A DNA stretch of 12,771 bases from Planctomycetota bacterium (lineage in GTDB: Bacteria > Planctomycetota > Brocadiia > SM23-32). Position 1 is the stretch's first letter. Each line of letters starts with the position of its first letter. The notes beneath the pieces are model-generated. The model made no database searches. It was not told where the DNA came from and was given only the letters and a program-made list of their open reading frames with translations. Made by a program: the position numbers and the translations under genes. Location: contig JAUVVP010000010.1 in NCBI GenBank assembly GCA_030604585.1, forward strand, positions 1 through 12,771, written 5' to 3'. Shown here in pieces: positions 1-6,861 of the stretch.

Positions 1-919
1 CAAGGCCGGAATTCCTTACGTGCTCCAGCCCGTCGGCGCCCTGGAGCCCTGGCGACTGCGGCAGAAGTTCCTGAAGAAAAGGCTCTATCTCGGCCTGGTT
101 GCCAAGAGGATGATGGAGGGCTCCGCCTGTCTGAAAGCCTCGTCGCCGGCGGAAGTCGAGAGCTTTCGCAGGACGGACTACAAGGGCCCGATCACGATGA
201 TCCCGGGCGGGATAGACCCGGCCGCATTCTCGGACCTGCCATCGCCCGCCGAAGCGGAAGAGCAGTGGCCGACCCTGAGAGGAAGGCCTACCGTGCTCTT
301 CCTGTCACGTATTGCTCCTGAGAAGGGTCTGGATCAGCTCATTCCGGCCTGGGCCGAGCTGACCGCGGCCGACGGTTATTCGGACGCCGTCCTGGTGATA
401 GCGGGTCCGGACAACAAAGGCTACGGGGCCCGGGTGAAAGCGGATGTGGAACGGCGCGGCGTCAGCTCGAAGGTGCTTTTTGTGGGCATGGTGCGGGGCA
501 GGAGGAAGCTGGCCCTCTATTGCAGAGCGGAGGTGTTCGTCCTGCCCTCTCACGCAGAGAACTTCGGCATAGTCGTGCCGGAAGCCCTCGCCTGCGGAAC
601 ACCGGTCATTACCACCACGGGCACTCCGTGGAAGGAGGTAGAGGATGTCGGCGCCGGCCGATGGATCGAGCCCGAGCAAGGTGCAATCCGCCAGGCCCTT
701 CGGGAGCTGCTGGACATGTCGGAGGAGGACCGCCGCAAGATGGGCCAGAGGGGCCGACGGCACGTGTTGGCGAACTACGCGTGGGAGACGGCCGCCCGCA
801 AGCTCATCACCGTATACGACTGCATCCTGAACGGGAGAGAGGTCCCCCTCCATCCGGAACCCGCACCTGGCCGCGGGTGTTCCCGGCCGGCCTCACCCGA
901 GTCCTGCAAAGGTCTCTGA
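1..919 (+). CDS. GT4-family glycosyltransferase, 5'-truncated
   Basis: The reading frame is open from the first bases of the window, so the N-terminal acceptor-binding domain (roughly the first 100 residues) lies outside. The visible part begins with GIPYVLQPVGALEPW, a phrase typical of retaining GT-B (GT4) transferases. The C-terminal nucleotide-sugar domain is complete: FLSRIAPEKG (about 308-337), VIAGPD (about 398-415), and the E-X7-E motif ENFGIVVPE (557-583) followed by ALACGTPVI. Family knowledge says such enzymes add a sugar from a nucleotide donor to a growing glycan on the cytoplasmic face of the membrane. Donor and acceptor cannot be read from the sequence. The protein ends in a Pro/Arg-rich tail with no recognisable motif. 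The stop lies 16 nt before the sulfotransferase start, so the two are probably cotranscribed in a polysaccharide locus. Confidence 0.93.
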   Translation, partial: KAGIPYVLQPVGALEPWRLRQKFLKKRLYLGLVAKRMMEGSACLKASSPAEVESFRRTDYKGPITMIPGGIDPAAFSDLPSPAEAEEQWPTLRGRPTVLFLSRIAPEKGLDQLIPAWAELTAADGYSDAVLVIAGPDNKGYGARVKADVERRGVSSKVLFVGMVRGRRKLALYCRAEVFVLPSHAENFGIVVPEALACGTPVITTTGTPWKEVEDVGAGRWIEPEQGAIRQALRELLDMSEEDRRKMGQRGRRHVLANYAWETAARKLITVYDCILNGREVPLHPEPAPGRGCSRPASPESCKGL

Positions 920-935
920 TACGGGACAGTTCCAG

Positions 936-1805
936 ATGCTTGCCCAGTTGCGAAAGAGCGCCGTAGTGCGCAAGTCCGTTGCCCTGGTCCAGCAGATACC
1001 CAGGGCCGTGAGCTACTGCCTTGCGACTCCGAGTGAGTATCGCAGGCGACCGCCCACGGTGTGCAATTCGTTTCCGAAGAGCGGCACACACCTGCTGGCG
1101 CAGATCCTCCAGGCCTTCCCGTGCGTGGTGGACTACGGCCGGTTCGTGGCGTCCATGCCTTCCATCACCTTCAGAGAGGCCCGCAAGCGAACCTTGCTGA
1201 GCAAGATATCATCAACGGTGCCCGGAGAACTCATCAGGGCGCACTTGTTCTACGATCCGGAATTCGCGCGGCTGTTGGAACGAAGGAACGCCGTCCACGT
1301 CTTCATCTATCGCGACCCGCGGGACGTCGTCATTTCCGAGGCCCACTACCTGACCCACATGAACAGGTGGCATCGGCTGCACCGCTATTTCAGGAAGCTG
1401 ACGTCAGAGGATGCGCGCATTTCCTTCTCGATACTCGGCGCCACAGGTGCCCGGTTTCCCTACGACTACCCCGACGTCGGCCGGCGTTTCAAGCGGTACG
1501 AGGGATGGCTCGACGACGGCAATGTCTTCGCGGTCAGATTCGAGGAGCTCGTTTCGGAACAACGGCGTGCCGTCGTCGCGAGGATGGCGGCCTTCTACGC
1601 GGAGCGCTCTGCCCTTGATTGGGACGCAGACGAAATCGTTGAACGGGCCGTCAGCAGTATCGACCCGAAGAAGGCCCACACCTACAGAAAGGGAGAAGCC
1701 GGCGGTTGGAGGCAAGTCCTTACCGAAAGCCACCGAGAAGCGATCAAGAGCGTGGCCGGGGACCTGCTGATCAGGCTCGGCTACGAGCAGGACTTCAACT
1801 GGTGA
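936..1805 (+). CDS. PAPS-dependent sulfotransferase domain protein
   Basis: This 289-residue protein has the Sulfotransfer_1 landmarks in order. The 5'-phosphosulfate loop is FPKSGTHLL (residues 46-54). RAH at 101-103 sits where the catalytic His of the KTHLP motif lies in cytosolic sulfotransferases. The 3'-phosphate site is IYRDPRDVVIS (124-134). The C-terminal RKG-x3-GW motif (251-258) normally contacts PAPS. Such enzymes move a sulfonate from PAPS to a hydroxyl or amine. Between two glycosyltransferases, the likely acceptor is a sugar of a surface polysaccharide, but this is inference. The length suits a compact cytosolic enzyme, and no signal peptide or membrane segment is visible. ATG 936 has only a weak upstream purine stretch, so translation may depend on the preceding gene 16 nt away. 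The next in-frame Met would remove the PAPS loop, which supports this start. Confidence 0.93.
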   Translation: MLAQLRKSAVVRKSVALVQQIPRAVSYCLATPSEYRRRPPTVCNSFPKSGTHLLAQILQAFPCVVDYGRFVASMPSITFREARKRTLLSKISSTVPGELIRAHLFYDPEFARLLERRNAVHVFIYRDPRDVVISEAHYLTHMNRWHRLHRYFRKLTSEDARISFSILGATGARFPYDYPDVGRRFKRYEGWLDDGNVFAVRFEELVSEQRRAVVARMAAFYAERSALDWDADEIVERAVSSIDPKKAHTYRKGEAGGWRQVLTESHREAIKSVAGDLLIRLGYEQDFNW

Positions 1806-1866
1806 GCTGACGGGGACTGACGGCACGCATACTCGTTCGTCACTCCGGTGGCTATGCTTCCGGCGT

Positions 1867-1896
1867 CCACGTGAGCCGTTCCCTGGCTACGCGTGG
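1867..1896 (+). terminator. Hairpin in the 1806-2000 gap, possible weak terminator
   Basis: CCACGTGAGCC (1867-1877) pairs with GGCTACGCGTGG (1885-1896). The stem has 11 pairs, including one G-U and one bulged A, and a 7-nt loop. It lies 61 nt after the sulfotransferase stop. No T-tract follows, so it is not a classical intrinsic terminator. It may be an RNA 3'-end structure or chance pairing in GC-rich DNA. Nothing else was recognised in the 195-nt gap, and no convincing promoter precedes the gene at 2001. Confidence 0.25.
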
Positions 1897-2000
1897 TCGC
1901 CCTGAGACCTGATCTGCTCCAACACGTGGCCCCTCAGCCCAGGCCGCAGCGCTGAAGTGGAGCAAGGCAGACAGTCTCGGATTCACGTATTGGCTGCTGA

Positions 2001-3203
2001 ATGAGGACCTGCATCGTGCGCATCCTGGTCCACGACTACCCCGGGCATCCCTTTCAGGTGCAGTTGAGCCGCAGCCTGGCCGGGCGCGGACATGATGTGC
2101 TGCACGTGTATTCCGGCTCGGTTCAGTCACCCAGGGGGGCGCTGCTCAGGCGCGAGAGTGACCCTGCGAGCTTCAGCATAACCGAGCTTCGCCTGCCGAA
2201 GCCCGTGAGGCAGCACTCGTTCGTCCAGAGGCGGATGCAGGAGATCGCGTATGGCAAGCTATTGGCGGGAACGGTGGACGCGGTCGGCCCGGACGTAGTG
2301 CTCTGTTCCAACACGCCACTGGAAGCCCAGGCGATCCTCATGAAGCAATGCCGGAGGCGCGGCGTGAGGTTCGTTTTCTGGGTCCAGGACCTCAGAGGGA
2401 TTGCCGCTCAGAGAATCCTGCGAGAGAGGATACCCGTGCTGGGCCGGCCGGTGGGCTGGTACTTCGTGCGCCTGGAGCGGTCGCTACTCAGGAAGAGCGA
2501 CCGGATCGTGGCTATTACGGAGGACTTCTGTCCGCTGCTGAGCAGATGGGGCGTTCCCAGGGACGCGGTGCACGGGATCCACAACTGGGCGCCGCTGGAG
2601 GAGATCCCAGTGCAAGCCAGGGACAACCCCTGGTCGGAGAGGCACGGCCTGAGCGGCAAGCTCTGCATCCTCTACTCCGGAACGCTCGGGATGAAGCACA
2701 ACCCCGAGCTGCTGCTCCGGCTTGCCGCGCGCTTCGAGGCCGACGAGGCCGTCCGGGTGGTTGTGGTCTCAGAGGGGGCCGGCGCCGACTGGCTTCAAGA
2801 GCAGAAGCAGAAGTTGGGGCTCGGGGGTCTTCTGCTGCTGCCTTACCAGCCCTTCGAGGTGCTTGCTCAGGTGCTTGGCTCAGCGGACGTCCTGGTGGCG
2901 ATCCTGGAGCCGGAGGCGGGCACTTTCTCAGTGCCTTCGAAGGTGCTGACGTACCTCTGCGCGGGGCGGCCGTTGCTCCTGTCCGTGCCGCCGGAGAACC
3001 TCGCGGTGCGGATTGTGATGGAAAGCGAGGCGGGCCTCGTAGTGGCTCCCATGGATGGCGACGCCCTTGTCAGGGCCGCAGAATCGCTGGTAAGCGAACC
3101 GCGCCTGCGCGACAGGCTTGGCCGCAACGGTCGAGCCTATGCAGAGGCGAACTTCGACATAGAGGCAATAACCGACAGGTTCGAGGAGGTGCTCCGCATG
3201 TAG
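2001..3203 (+). CDS. GT4-family glycosyltransferase, WbuB/WcaI-like
   Basis: This is a complete 400-residue GT-B transferase. The N-terminal domain opens with HDYPGHPFQVQLSRSLAGRGHDV (residues 11-33), the acceptor-side pattern of WbuB/WcaI-type enzymes. FWVQDL (126-131) and IVAITEDF (169-176) follow. The donor domain begins at ILYSGTLGMKHNPELLL (223-239). It carries LLPYQPFEVLAQVLGSADVLVA (279-300) and ends the active-site region with SVPSKVLTYLCAGRPLL (310-326). The usual E-X7-E appears as E305 with Ser-Lys (313-314) in place of the second Glu, a PSK form I associate with this subfamily. Family members add hexoses or amino sugars to O-antigen or capsule repeat units at the inner membrane. 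The donor here is unknown. ATG 2001 lacks a good Shine-Dalgarno sequence, but the protein begins sensibly there. It lies between the sulfotransferase and a nucleotide-sugar epimerase. Confidence 0.92.
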   Translation: MRTCIVRILVHDYPGHPFQVQLSRSLAGRGHDVLHVYSGSVQSPRGALLRRESDPASFSITELRLPKPVRQHSFVQRRMQEIAYGKLLAGTVDAVGPDVVLCSNTPLEAQAILMKQCRRRGVRFVFWVQDLRGIAAQRILRERIPVLGRPVGWYFVRLERSLLRKSDRIVAITEDFCPLLSRWGVPRDAVHGIHNWAPLEEIPVQARDNPWSERHGLSGKLCILYSGTLGMKHNPELLLRLAARFEADEAVRVVVVSEGAGADWLQEQKQKLGLGGLLLLPYQPFEVLAQVLGSADVLVAILEPEAGTFSVPSKVLTYLCAGRPLLLSVPPENLAVRIVMESEAGLVVAPMDGDALVRAAESLVSEPRLRDRLGRNGRAYAEANFDIEAITDRFEEVLRM

Positions 3204-3238
3204 CCAAACGCCACCGGGGACGGACAGGCGCGTGGTTC

Positions 3239-3266
3239 TTGACTGGGATTGCCACACTGTTAAAAT
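3239..3266 (+). promoter_or_regulatory. Sigma70-type promoter for the epimerase gene
   Basis: TTGACT (3239-3244) and TAAAAT (3261-3266) are separated by 16 nt, each matching consensus at five of six positions. The promoter lies just after the glycosyltransferase stop at 3203. Transcription would start near 3272-3275, so the epimerase can be expressed apart from the genes upstream. This also makes the TTG at 3270 doubtful as its start codon. Confidence 0.6.
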
Positions 3267-3269
3267 GCG

Positions 3270-4304
3270 TTGACCTCACGAAGTTGGCTTCACCTGTCCT
3301 TAAGAGGCAACAGGATTTCGGTCAGGGAGGAGCAGAAACGGGCGCTTGTCACCGGAGCCGGGGGTTTCATCGGGAGTCACCTGGTGGACTTCCTGGCCGC
3401 AAAGGGCTACTGGGTCCGGGGCGTTGATATCAAGAGGCCCGAGTTCCTGAGCCCTGCGGCCGATGAGTTCCTGATGCTGGACCTGCGTCGGTGGGAGAAC
3501 TGCCTGGAGGCGACCGAAGGCATTAACCAGGTCTATAACCTGGCCGCCAACATGGGGGGGATCGGCTTCATTGAGACGGTGCACGCTGAGGTCATGCACG
3601 ACAACGTGCTGATCAATGCCCACATGCTGGAAGCGGCCAGGCAGAACGGCGTGCGGAGGTCCTTCTTCTCCTCGTCGGCCTGCGTCTATCCCACTTACAG
3701 GCAAGAGGAGCCCGACATCCCGGGCCTCAGAGAGGACCAGGCGTACCCCGCCGATCCCGACAATGAGTACGGTTGGGAGAAGCTCTATGCCGAAAGGCTG
3801 TGCGGGGCCTACAGTCGCGAGTACGGCTTGGAGACGCGTGTGGCCAGACTGCACAACATCTACGGGCCTCATGGCACGTGGAGGGGCGGCCGCGAGAAAG
3901 CGCCGGCCGCAATATGTCGTAAGGTAGCCGAAGCTCCGGACGGGGGGACAATTGACATCTGGGGCGACGGCAAGCAGACCCGCTCGTTCTGCTACATTGA
4001 TGACTGCCTGGAGGGCATTTACCGGCTGATGCGTTCCGACTTCGGCGAGCCCCTGAACATCGGATCGGACGAGATGGTCACCATCAACGAACTGACCGAC
4101 ATTGTGATCGAGCTTTCAGGGAAGAGCCTGGGCAAGCAGTACCTGGCGGACAAGCCTCAAGGCGTGCGCGGTCGCAACTCCGACAACACGCTGATCAAGG
4201 ACGTCCTGGGGTGGGCGCCTTCGACCTCCCTGCGAGAAGGGATGGCCAGGACATATCCGTGGATTGAGCGGCAGGTTCTCCAGCAGGCCGGCGCGGCCGC
4301 GTGA
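3270..4304 (+). CDS. GDP-mannose 3,5-epimerase-like NAD-dependent epimerase
   Basis: This extended short-chain dehydrogenase/epimerase resembles plant GDP-mannose 3,5-epimerase (GME) along its whole length. Numbering from TTG 3270, it has the NAD loop TGAGGFIGSH (28-37), AANMGGIGFIE (92-102), SSACVYP (135-141), NEYGWEK (165-171), HNIYGPHGTWRGGREKAPAA (195-214), GDGKQTRSF (232-240), NIGSDEMV (263-270) and GVRGRNSDN (298-306). The GME catalytic residues are present: Cys138, Tyr167, Lys171 and Lys210. From memory of Arabidopsis GME these match Cys145, Tyr174, Lys178 and Lys217, a constant offset of seven. GME converts GDP-D-mannose to GDP-L-galactose or GDP-L-gulose, probably here for the neighbouring glycosyltransferases. 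TTG 3270 is the first conventional start, but it sits near the predicted transcription start. ATT 3315, seven nt after AGAGG, is a plausible real start. No ATG, GTG or TTG lies between 3270 and the NAD loop. Confidence 0.9.
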   Translation: MTSRSWLHLSLRGNRISVREEQKRALVTGAGGFIGSHLVDFLAAKGYWVRGVDIKRPEFLSPAADEFLMLDLRRWENCLEATEGINQVYNLAANMGGIGFIETVHAEVMHDNVLINAHMLEAARQNGVRRSFFSSSACVYPTYRQEEPDIPGLREDQAYPADPDNEYGWEKLYAERLCGAYSREYGLETRVARLHNIYGPHGTWRGGREKAPAAICRKVAEAPDGGTIDIWGDGKQTRSFCYIDDCLEGIYRLMRSDFGEPLNIGSDEMVTINELTDIVIELSGKSLGKQYLADKPQGVRGRNSDNTLIKDVLGWAPSTSLREGMARTYPWIERQVLQQAGAAA

Positions 4305-4369
4305 CAGACAGCAACCCGAACCCGGCGGCGAGCTAGTAGTCCGCCCTGGCCTGCTGGCCCCGCGCGTGG

Positions 4370-5272
4370 TCAACTCGTCCAGGCCTTGAGCACCTCGACC
4401 GACTCCGCGATCACGCGCTCGAAGCTCCCGCCTGACCGAATGGCCTCCCCGGAGTACTCCAGCGTGACGTTTCCCCTGAAGCCGCTGCCCAGCAGCGTCT
4501 GCACGTAGTCGCGCAAGCGGTCCGATTGCAGGGAGATAAGGCTGTGGTCGCGACCCGCCACCACGTCGTGCAGGTGCACGCCCTCCACACGGCGCAGGAA
4601 CTCCACCGGCGGCCGCTCCGCCTGCCCGTGGCGCTCAACGCTCAGAAGGTAATGCCCCGTGTCCCAGCAGATGCCCAGGTCCGTGCCTGCTGCCACCTCG
4701 AGGAGCTCCGCATAGGTGTCGCCGATGCGTAAGACCCTCTCCCCCGGTGTCGGCGGGACCTGATGCTCGACCACCGGTTGGGCCTGCGGGTGTAGCGCGA
4801 CGGCACATTCGGCCAGGGCGACGAAGAAGTCCTGCGACCGGGTCAGCAGCCTGCGCCGGGCGGCGGCGAGGTCCTCCGTGTCGGGCTCGTACGCCCATTC
4901 GGCCGGGTGAAGCACCAAGGCGACCGGTCCGCCGGATATCGAGCCGGCGGTCGAAGCCGCCGCCAGCACCGACTCGACGGCGCCTGCCGATTCTGCTGTC
5001 TCGCCGAATACGGCCGGGTTCTCCGGCCCCTCGAGGTAAGGGTGCAGCGCGACGCCCAGGCCGCATTCCGCGCAGGCAGCGGCCTCCCGGCGGATGAGCA
5101 AGACCTCATCCTGCTCTTTGCAGGCGCCGACGCCGAACTCGAAGTAGTCGAACCCGCGGCGTCGCAGAAGATCGTAGACCTCCCCCTTCGCGGGGGGCAG
5201 TTGGCCGCGCATCTGCTGCTCACGCCAGCCCAGGGACAGCTTGAAGCCGAGGGAAAAGGGAACATCGTTCAT
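4370..5272 (-). CDS. Sugar phosphate isomerase/epimerase-like TIM-barrel protein
   Basis: This is a 300-residue protein of the AP-endonuclease-2/xylose isomerase-like TIM-barrel family. From Met at 5272, candidate metal ligands appear in the usual order: Glu169 (PVVEHQV), Asp204 and His207 (CWDTGH), His233/His235 (VHLHD) and Glu272 (TLEYSGE). His122, in LHPAEW, may also be catalytic. Members isomerise or epimerise sugars and related polyols at a divalent metal. The substrate here cannot be told. No signal peptide or membrane segment is present, so it is probably cytoplasmic. The frame stays open to 5434, but that start would lie beyond the prepilin terminator (5407-5431). MNDVPFSLGFKLSLGW also reads like a natural N-terminus. 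ATG 5290 is a second option, and neither start has a clear ribosome binding site. The gene converges on the epimerase and appears to be transcribed alone. Confidence 0.85.
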   Translation of the reverse strand: MNDVPFSLGFKLSLGWREQQMRGQLPPAKGEVYDLLRRRGFDYFEFGVGACKEQDEVLLIRREAAACAECGLGVALHPYLEGPENPAVFGETAESAGAVESVLAAASTAGSISGGPVALVLHPAEWAYEPDTEDLAAARRRLLTRSQDFFVALAECAVALHPQAQPVVEHQVPPTPGERVLRIGDTYAELLEVAAGTDLGICWDTGHYLLSVERHGQAERPPVEFLRRVEGVHLHDVVAGRDHSLISLQSDRLRDYVQTLLGSGFRGNVTLEYSGEAIRSGGSFERVIAESVEVLKAWTS

Positions 5273-5402
5273 AGCACGTGTTGAGCGCATCTTCAAGGAG
5301 GAGACCGAACTCTTCCCAGGCGGACCACTGGAGGCCGGGAGCCGGCTCTGGACAACCCATTGCAGCAGCCCCTCATCGCCGCCGGCCGCCGAGGCGCCAC
5401 AC

Positions 5403-5431
5403 AAAACGGGACGGCAACTCGTGCCGTCCCG
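5403..5431 (-). terminator. Intrinsic terminator of the prepilin gene
   Basis: On the minus strand a perfect 10-bp stem, CGGGACGGCA pairing with TGCCGTCCCG around a 5-nt loop (5407-5431), is followed directly by TTTTGTGT (5406-5399). It begins 62 nt after the prepilin stop. The plus strand has no T-run after the stem, so termination is one-directional. In the rest of the 5273-5492 gap I see only the short leader of the TIM-barrel gene and no clear promoter. Confidence 0.85.
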
Positions 5432-5492
5432 CATCTGTGTCGCTGCTAAGGAGTGCGGCTTGGCTGCTGAAAAGCCGCCGGCCGCGCCCTAA

Positions 5493-6383
5493 CTAAGGCG
5501 TGGGATCCCAGTCGAAGCCCGGTCCGTAATACCAGTCGTCGTCCTGAAGGTTGTCTTCGCGGTCGATGAAGTTGCCCAGATTACAGTCTTCCCTTTCGTC
5601 GTAGTCCCAGTCAGCCGCCAGGTTCCGCCAGTTGTCGTCCATGTAGATGTCCGAGTCCTGCAGGACCGGGTAGCCGAAGGTGTGGTCCATCAGAGCGCGG
5701 TTGGGCGTGACGCCGTCGTCGTCCATCCGAATGAACTCGACGTGGCCGTCGTAGAACAGAAGCACGTTGCCATATTCGTGATTGGCGATATCCTCCGCCG
5801 TGAAGAAGACGCCGGGATTTGCCAGCTCCCATTCCGCCCGTTCATAGGCCAGGTCAGGACCGTCCCCGTAGACGACCCGGCTCGGCCGTGCGTTGCCGGG
5901 CACGTGCGGGTCGATCAGGTAGTCGGGATCATTCGTGTCGGTGAGTTCGGTCTCGAACCGGAAATCGTCCGTGTCGAGATTGTCGTCCAGGTCAATGATG
6001 TCTGTGGGCGCGAAGAAGAACGGGGCCTCGTTGTCCTCCCGGATCGTCAGGATGACATCGTGTTCCGTGGCCGGACATCTGAACAGGTCCTGCGTCTCCA
6101 CATAGTCAGGATAGAGCCGCGCTATGCTCAGGGAGGAATCGTATGCGCGGCCCTCATCCGAGCCATCCGCGTGACCGGTCGGATACGACCATGTCGGCAT
6201 CCTGTTGCGGTTGTCGCCGCGGTACATCATGATGGCCAGCCCCGTCTGCTTCTCGTTATTGATGCAGGAGACCTTGTAAGCTTCTTGGCGGGCTCTGGCG
6301 AGCGCAGGCATCAGCAGCCCCGCCAGGATGGCGATGATGGCTATGACGACCAGCATCTCGATTAGTGTGAAGGCCTTCTTCAT
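5493..6383 (-). CDS. Type II secretion/type IV pilin-like prepilin with H-X9-DG motif
   Basis: The 296-residue product starts [20 protein letters not shown], a class III prepilin signal. Cleavage would fall between Ala4 and Phe5, leaving mature Phe1 and Glu5. Ala replaces the usual Gly at -1. A long hydrophobic helix (about residues 10-28) follows, then [20 protein letters not shown] (27-46), and Cys40 and Cys103 might pair. [12 protein letters not shown] (202-213) is the H-X9-DG motif common in planctomycete pseudopilins. Unusually, more than 80 residues follow it, very rich in Asp, Glu and aromatics. The protein is expected to be processed by prepilin peptidase and anchored in, or extruded from, the inner membrane. 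Its exact role (pilus, secretion or surface protein) is unknown. ATG 6383 has a strong ribosome binding site (GGGAGGTG, about five nt upstream). It has its own promoter and terminator, so it looks monocistronic. Confidence 0.92.
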   Translation of the reverse strand: MKKAFTLIEMLVVIAIIAILAGLLMPALARARQEAYKVSCINNEKQTGLAIMMYRGDNRNRMPTWSYPTGHADGSDEGRAYDSSLSIARLYPDYVETQDLFRCPATEHDVILTIREDNEAPFFFAPTDIIDLDDNLDTDDFRFETELTDTNDPDYLIDPHVPGNARPSRVVYGDGPDLAYERAEWELANPGVFFTAEDIANHEYGNVLLFYDGHVEFIRMDDDGVTPNRALMDHTFGYPVLQDSDIYMDDNWRNLAADWDYDEREDCNLGNFIDREDNLQDDDWYYGPGFDWDPTP

Positions 6384-6428
6384 CGTGCACCTCCCCGACC
6401 ATTAAGGATGATGATGACAACTCTGTCA

Positions 6429-6449
6429 CATTCCTTACTATAAGGAATG
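6429..6449. promoter_or_regulatory. Palindrome over the prepilin -10 box, possible operator
   Basis: CATTCCTTA (6429-6437) and TAAGGAATG (6441-6449) form a perfect inverted repeat of 9-bp arms with a 3-nt centre. It covers the whole -10 box. Transcription should start near 6430, inside the repeat, so it would not form a full RNA hairpin and is better read as a protein-binding site. A related half-site, ATTAAGGATG, lies at 6401-6410. No regulator gene is present nearby. Confidence 0.5.
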
Positions 6450-6464
6450 CAACCCCCATGTCAA
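6437..6464 (-). promoter_or_regulatory. Sigma70-type promoter of the prepilin gene
   Basis: On the minus strand, TTGACA (6464-6459) is a perfect -35 box, and TATAGT (6442-6437) follows after 16 nt. This is the strongest promoter in the window by sequence. It gives a leader of about 45 nt before ATG 6383. Confidence 0.78.
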
Positions 6465-6711
6465 GGGAGAAAACGGCTCCTGCTGCTCGGACGGCACCCC
6501 AGAAGGCTTTTGACGGTCTTACCGGCCCCTTTTGAGGGGTTCGCAGGCAGCCAGGGCCGCTTCTCGATCGGCCTGGGGCCCCCCTGAGAGGTCGTCCCCT
6601 CACCTCGAACCCCCCGAGGGCCTTAGAAGAAGTTGGGAGCACCACGCGGCCCGATCTCCTGCCGAGGCGCCCACGGGCCCGGATGAGTTCCCCCGTGCGG
6701 GCAGCTTGTGT
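6465..6711. other. Gene-free spacer between the prepilin and ftsH promoters
   Basis: I see no gene in these roughly 250 bases, which form most of the 478-nt gap between the two divergent genes. They are GC-rich with several C and G runs. One small hairpin, CCCCT (6526-6530) with AGGGG (6535-6539), encloses TTTG. TTGACG at 6510-6515 has no -10 box at a proper distance. Open frames that cross the region are continuations of antisense frames without family features. A small RNA cannot be excluded, but nothing positively supports one. Confidence 0.5.
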
Positions 6712-6740
6712 TTTGCAGGGAAACGCCCTCATGCTATAAT
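6712..6740 (+). promoter_or_regulatory. Extended -10 promoter of ftsH
   Basis: A perfect TATAAT (6735-6740) is preceded by TGC (6732-6734), forming an extended -10 element. Upstream, either TTGCAG (6713-6718, 16-nt spacer) or TTTGCA (6712-6717, 17-nt spacer) can act as the -35 box. The expected start near 6747 gives a leader of about 115 nt before ftsH. It probably drives the next two genes as well. Confidence 0.72.
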
Positions 6741-6838
6741 GCGGGTGACCGTGGGGGCCCTTCTCAGCGCGAGGTATGTCGAGTCCCCGGCGGCGCATTC
6801 GACCCCTTCGGGACGGCCGTTCTGACGGCTCAGCCCCC

Positions 6839-6853
6839 CTCTCCTTCGGAGAG
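6839..6853 (+). promoter_or_regulatory. Leader hairpin that buries the ftsH ribosome binding site
   Basis: CTCTCC (6839-6844) pairs perfectly with GGAGAG (6848-6853) around a TTC loop. GGAGAG is also the Shine-Dalgarno sequence, eight nt before ATG 6862, so the hairpin would hide it. Two more short stems lie upstream: CCC/GGG around 6804-6812, and GCCGT (6816-6820) with ACGGC (6825-6829). The pairing is visible. Any temperature or other control is inference. Confidence 0.45.
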
Positions 6854-6861
6854 ACAGCAGT

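Noticed and set aside
2348..3427. Long +1 frame within the second glycosyltransferase and into the epimerase
   Set aside because: It overlaps a clear GT4 gene, is rich in Gly, Ala and Arg, and contains no recognisable domain.
4324..4345. GGCGG/CCGCC stem between the convergent epimerase and TIM-barrel genes
   Set aside because: It has only five pairs, a 12-nt loop and no T-tract on either strand, so it is not called a terminator.
1990..5471. Shared 12-mer TTGGCTGCTGAA before the gene at 2001 and near 5460
   Set aside because: Several matches of this length are expected by chance in a window of this size, and the flanks do not agree.
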